Under the pieces are notes generated by a model, which had not been told where the DNA came from, made no database searches, and saw only the letters and a program-made list of their open reading frames with translations. From Lineus longissimus (taxonomy: Eukaryota > Nemertea > Pilidiophora > Heteronemertea > Lineidae), in contig NC_088311.1 of the NCBI RefSeq assembly GCF_910592395.1, positions 4,714,501 through 4,778,500 on the forward strand: a stretch of DNA of 64,000 nucleotides, read 5' to 3'. Below are positions 61,101 through 64,000 of this stretch, piece after piece (position 1 is the stretch's first letter; every line of letters starts with the position of its first letter). The position numbers and the translations under genes are program-made.

Positions 61101-62240
61101 CATGCATTGAAGGATTTTGATGCCGAAGGGTTCTTCTCTGTCAGTTCTTGTGTTGAAGCATGGTTTGTGGTACAGCTCATAGGTGGCAGTGTTGTTTGGT
61201 ACCCATGATTTGGATGTATGACAATAAATTTCTGTTCCTATAAAAACGTTGAATACCTTGTTGTGTGCTTTGGCAGGCCTAAATCGTGGCGGTGTATCCC
61301 TGCATGACACTTTATAAGAACATGCAAATGTGTCACTGGTATTGCTCGAACTGTAGAAATCCGACTTTGTTTCTTATATTGGCATTGTTAATGACTTGCA
61401 AGATCCTTCTATGCAGTTTTATTTTTGGCCCCTGGTCATTCTAAGACTTACAGTATTACCTTTTTGTTGACAACTCAGTGAATGTAATAAATGGGCATGT
61501 CTCTTGAAATGTGTTCGTTAGTAAGGTGAAGTACTGCAGTAATAGCCCCACTACAGAGAGAACTATAAATCTGAAGGATAAAACATTAATTGCATCTGTG
61601 GCATTAGTTATGTCTTGAGGACTTCGTGGAGTGTCACAACATCAAGTTGGGTGATTTAGCATTTTGTAATTGGTGGATGTCAGCAACACAGTTATTTAGG
61701 ACTACACTCTCTTGTACACCATGGTTTGTTTTCATGACGGTTCAATTGAAATCATGCATGATGACTTTCTGTCTTTTTGAGGAACATCCTGTGTTGTTTC
61801 TCAAAGCGTGTGTTTTCCTTACGGAAGTTACTCGTGTGCAAGGTAATTGTTCATTCTTCTAGAAACATGATAAATTGGGCACAAACTTTTAAATTTTTGT
61901 ACAACTGCAGCCGAAAGAGTAAGTCAAACGCCGGGTGGATCCAAACATTTTTAATCAGTTTTTGTTTTCTTGTCAAGTCAGATATACTTTGAGATGTCAC
62001 TGAATCTGCTCCATTTTATGTGATTATGTGTATGTTAAAAATGATTCTTTTCTTCCGCTCCCAAATTCATCAACCTGGCATTTGTCTGTGGGGTTCCAAA
62101 TCAGACCATTGTTCTTCTAGAACTACACTGGCGGGTAATGTGAAAATTTGTTTGTGGTAGTTACCGCATTATTGTTCCACCAGCTGCTTGTAATATAAAC
62201 CAAGTGTAACCTACTAGTAGATGTTACAAAAATGATGATA
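58169..62240 (+). other. Probable PHACTR 3' UTR and downstream flank
   Basis: No coding exon follows the FHRP stop. Candidate poly(A) signals AATAAA occur at 61223-61228 and 61486-61491, implying a 3' UTR of about 3 kb if used. A G-homopolymer lies at about 59530-59544. The 60013-60040 text (TTTGAGGCCTTTTAGAATAGAAATTG) resembles the flank of the foldback element at 18297. Confidence 0.35.
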
Positions 62241-62243
62241 TAC

Positions 62244-62418
62244 TTTTGATATGAATAACTCCCGAAATCTACCCTTGGCTGCAGAAGTGCCGAAAAAGGT
62301 TGATAACCAATGTAGGTTATGAGTTCAAACAAACTGAAAATCCCAAGTATTTCAGCTACATGTGGCAGGAATTTGGTAAGAATTAAGTTTATATTTCGGG
62401 AGTTATTCAAGATCAAAA
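62244..62418. mobile_element. MITE with about 25-bp terminal inverted repeats
   Basis: TTTTGATATGAATAACTCCC continuing GAAAT (62244-62268) is repeated in inverse orientation at 62393-62418, with a 16-bp perfect core (GAATAACTCCCGAAAT). The interior of about 125 bp is non-coding. Size, terminal repeats and lack of coding capacity fit a non-autonomous DNA transposon. I cannot define a target-site duplication with confidence. Confidence 0.7.
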
Positions 62419-63368
62419 CTATAAATTGTTTTTTGTGTCACCTAGTATAAATAATATTAATTGGGATAAAATGAAGTAATAATAAATATCAATTGATTAT
62501 AAAGCATTGTCTCTTTTTCCTTCTCAGTGTTGGAACACCACATGATAAGTGTTCTGTTCCCACCATGCAACTATTAATCGAGGTAATTGTAGGTAGGAGC
62601 CAGGTTAGTCAGTTAGGTTACATTAGTCACTAATAGAGGTACTGGATATCGAATCCCTGTGACAAGTGGAGGTCGTTATGGAAGAACCTCTTGTGAAAGA
62701 TGGACGTTGCCTGAAGCCCAAGACGTCGATGAAAAATGAAGTAAAATCGAACACTTTGTTGGTGTATTTTGTCTATTGTTGGTATTTTATTTCAAGGATT
62801 GTGTCAATCAAGATCCGCCGGTAGCGCAAGCTTCCCCTTGTTCACCCCAAATAATATAAACCTAGCCTAACGTCAACTTGTGTAAGAACTAAGATGTGTC
62901 AGTCGTTGTCCATTGTTTTGTGCGGCATCGCCGTTTTATAGTCAGCCTGAAAGAAGAAGAGAATAGAGAGTACCGGAACTCGTCTTGTGTGTCGTCCTTC
63001 TATAATAGCATGATGTTGGCAAATGTTAGTTCACTTCTTGAAATCGCGCAAAAAAAGCAGTAAATATATAAATCACTCTTCTTACCTTTTATCAACCAAA
63101 GCATTTCAGTTTTCCTATTCTAAAGTACCCCTGCTCCATATCACCTCCTGAAAAAAGTACATTTGAAATTTTCCGTATTCGGTTTCAGTAATCTCCATTA
63201 GTAATCGTTATGAGATATCACCGATCACCTAGATATCCATGTAGTTCACACCAGCGTTAGTGACCAAATGTGTTACCGGGTACAACTAATCGAGATGCCC
63301 CAACTTCACCAGCAAAGTCTGGTTACTATATATAGGATACAGGTTGATACCAACTATATAACACCTAC
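62419..63368. other. Intergenic, no gene seen
   Basis: AT-rich sequence between PHACTR (+) and the convergent minus-strand exon. Further downstream exons of that minus-strand gene should lie here or in the PHACTR 3' flank, but I could not identify any. Confidence 0.3.
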
Positions 63369-63779
63369 CCGTGTCGCCCGCACAAAAGCCAGTAACGGGC
63401 AGGTCCTGCTTGTTACGGAGCACGCCATAATCCTGGCGCCAGACGGCGTCATTCGAGTCACAGTTGCACACCTTATCTGGGTCATCGCAATCTCCCCTGA
63501 TCCCGCAGGCGCACTTCGCCAAAGACGAGTCGGAACCTTCCCAATAATCCCGCTCCTGTCCGTCACGATTCGTCCAGTAAGTAAACTTAACCGAGTCGCT
63601 GAAGATGGAGGTGATGGCGGCCGAGTGGCAACGCCATCTGATGTCTTGTGTGCAGCTCCCTGATGTGTCGATGAGACTCGTGAGTTGGGCCAAGGTGGCA
63701 TTGTCATACTCGACGGATCTACTGAATTCGCAGATTCCTTCCTTGCCCTGGACATGGGTGTCGTTGAGGAACTGGTGAC
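63369..63779 (-). CDS. Exon encoding a fibrinogen-C-like segment of a neurexin-IV/CNTNAP-like protein, partial gene
   Basis: On the minus strand, a CCTCCAG acceptor (exon edge 63779) and a GGGTAGG-type donor (63368-63367) bound an open exon of about 137 codons. It shows the pattern of the fibrinogen-C-like region in contactin-associated proteins and neurexin IV: GSC.QDIRW.CHSAA, YW..SD....KCACG, DCDDPDKVCNCD, W.QDYGVL..K.DLPVT, and GDTG at the exon end. Conserved Cys are all in place. In that family the segment is extracellular, within a discoidin/laminin-G/EGF array. Invertebrates also have many other secreted proteins with this segment alone, so I give no gene symbol. Neither start nor end of the gene is found. 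Confidence 0.72.
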
Positions 63780-64000
63780 CTGGAGGCACAAGCAAACATG
63801 ATATATACAATAGTTTGCGAGAACTCTCGCTTCGACTTGTATGCACGTGAACCAACGATTTTCCAATGCCGCAGTTTTCACATTAATTCGTTGATTACAA
63901 TATCTTATTTGGCCTTCTTCGGAAATCGTCTGATTCAGCCCAGCACGTCTTACTGCCATGGCATATTGGATGATTAGATATTTATATACAAGTATGTACT

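Noticed and set aside
1-64000. CRISPR arrays, operons, bacterial promoters
   Set aside because: The window is clearly animal nuclear DNA with spliced genes. No spaced short repeats of that kind occur.

Overview
The window is nuclear DNA from an invertebrate animal, most likely marine. Genes are split by GT-AG introns, some several kb long. The proteins are animal-specific (HURP/DLGAP5, PHACTR, an ASB-type ankyrin/SOCS-box protein, an exon like those of contactin-associated proteins, and a secreted vWA protein). Non-coding DNA is AT-rich and holds SINE-like and MITE-like debris. I cannot place the phylum; a lophotrochozoan or an invertebrate deuterostome would both fit. All gene models were spliced by hand from the sequence, without transcripts.

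Layout. 1-2.9 kb: degenerate minisatellite, plus one weak exon-like patch on the minus strand. 3.1-5.3 kb (-): ankyrin-repeat protein with a SOCS-box-like C-terminus. 5.4-9.0 kb: no gene seen, several degenerate tandem repeats and a tRNA-like remnant. 9.0-17.0 kb (-): complete 18-exon DLGAP5/HURP orthologue, 1236 aa, with a CDE/CHR plus CCAAT cell-cycle promoter signature just upstream. 17.2-19.9 kb: intergenic, with a foldback element and a 5S/tRNA-like SINE. 19.9-30.0 kb (-): an apparently undescribed secreted modular protein of about 1217 aa in 17 exons: signal peptide, four PAN/apple-like modules, two vWA-like domains, 21 APTE repeats, three copies of a 42-aa acidic module, a Gly/Ser-rich repeat and two copies of a 35-aa module. 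Nearly all its introns are phase 1, and two sets of exons have been tandemly copied together with their introns very recently. 30.1-32.6 kb: shared upstream region of two divergent genes. 32.7-58.2 kb (+): PHACTR orthologue with RPEL motifs, a PP1-binding C-terminus and three mutually exclusive candidate first exons. 58.2-63.3 kb: probable PHACTR 3' UTR and intergenic DNA with a MITE. 63.4-63.8 kb (-): one exon of a gene encoding the fibrinogen-C-like segment seen in neurexin-IV/CNTNAP proteins; the rest lies outside or was not found.

The genes do not form a functional cluster. HURP is a spindle-microtubule protein, PHACTR an actin/PP1 regulator, and the ankyrin protein a probable Cullin-5 substrate receptor. 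The region most worth attention is the 19.9-30.0 kb secreted protein, whose module order I do not recognise and whose low-complexity, acidic and Gly/Ser-rich parts resemble extracellular matrix, adhesive or mineral-associated proteins.
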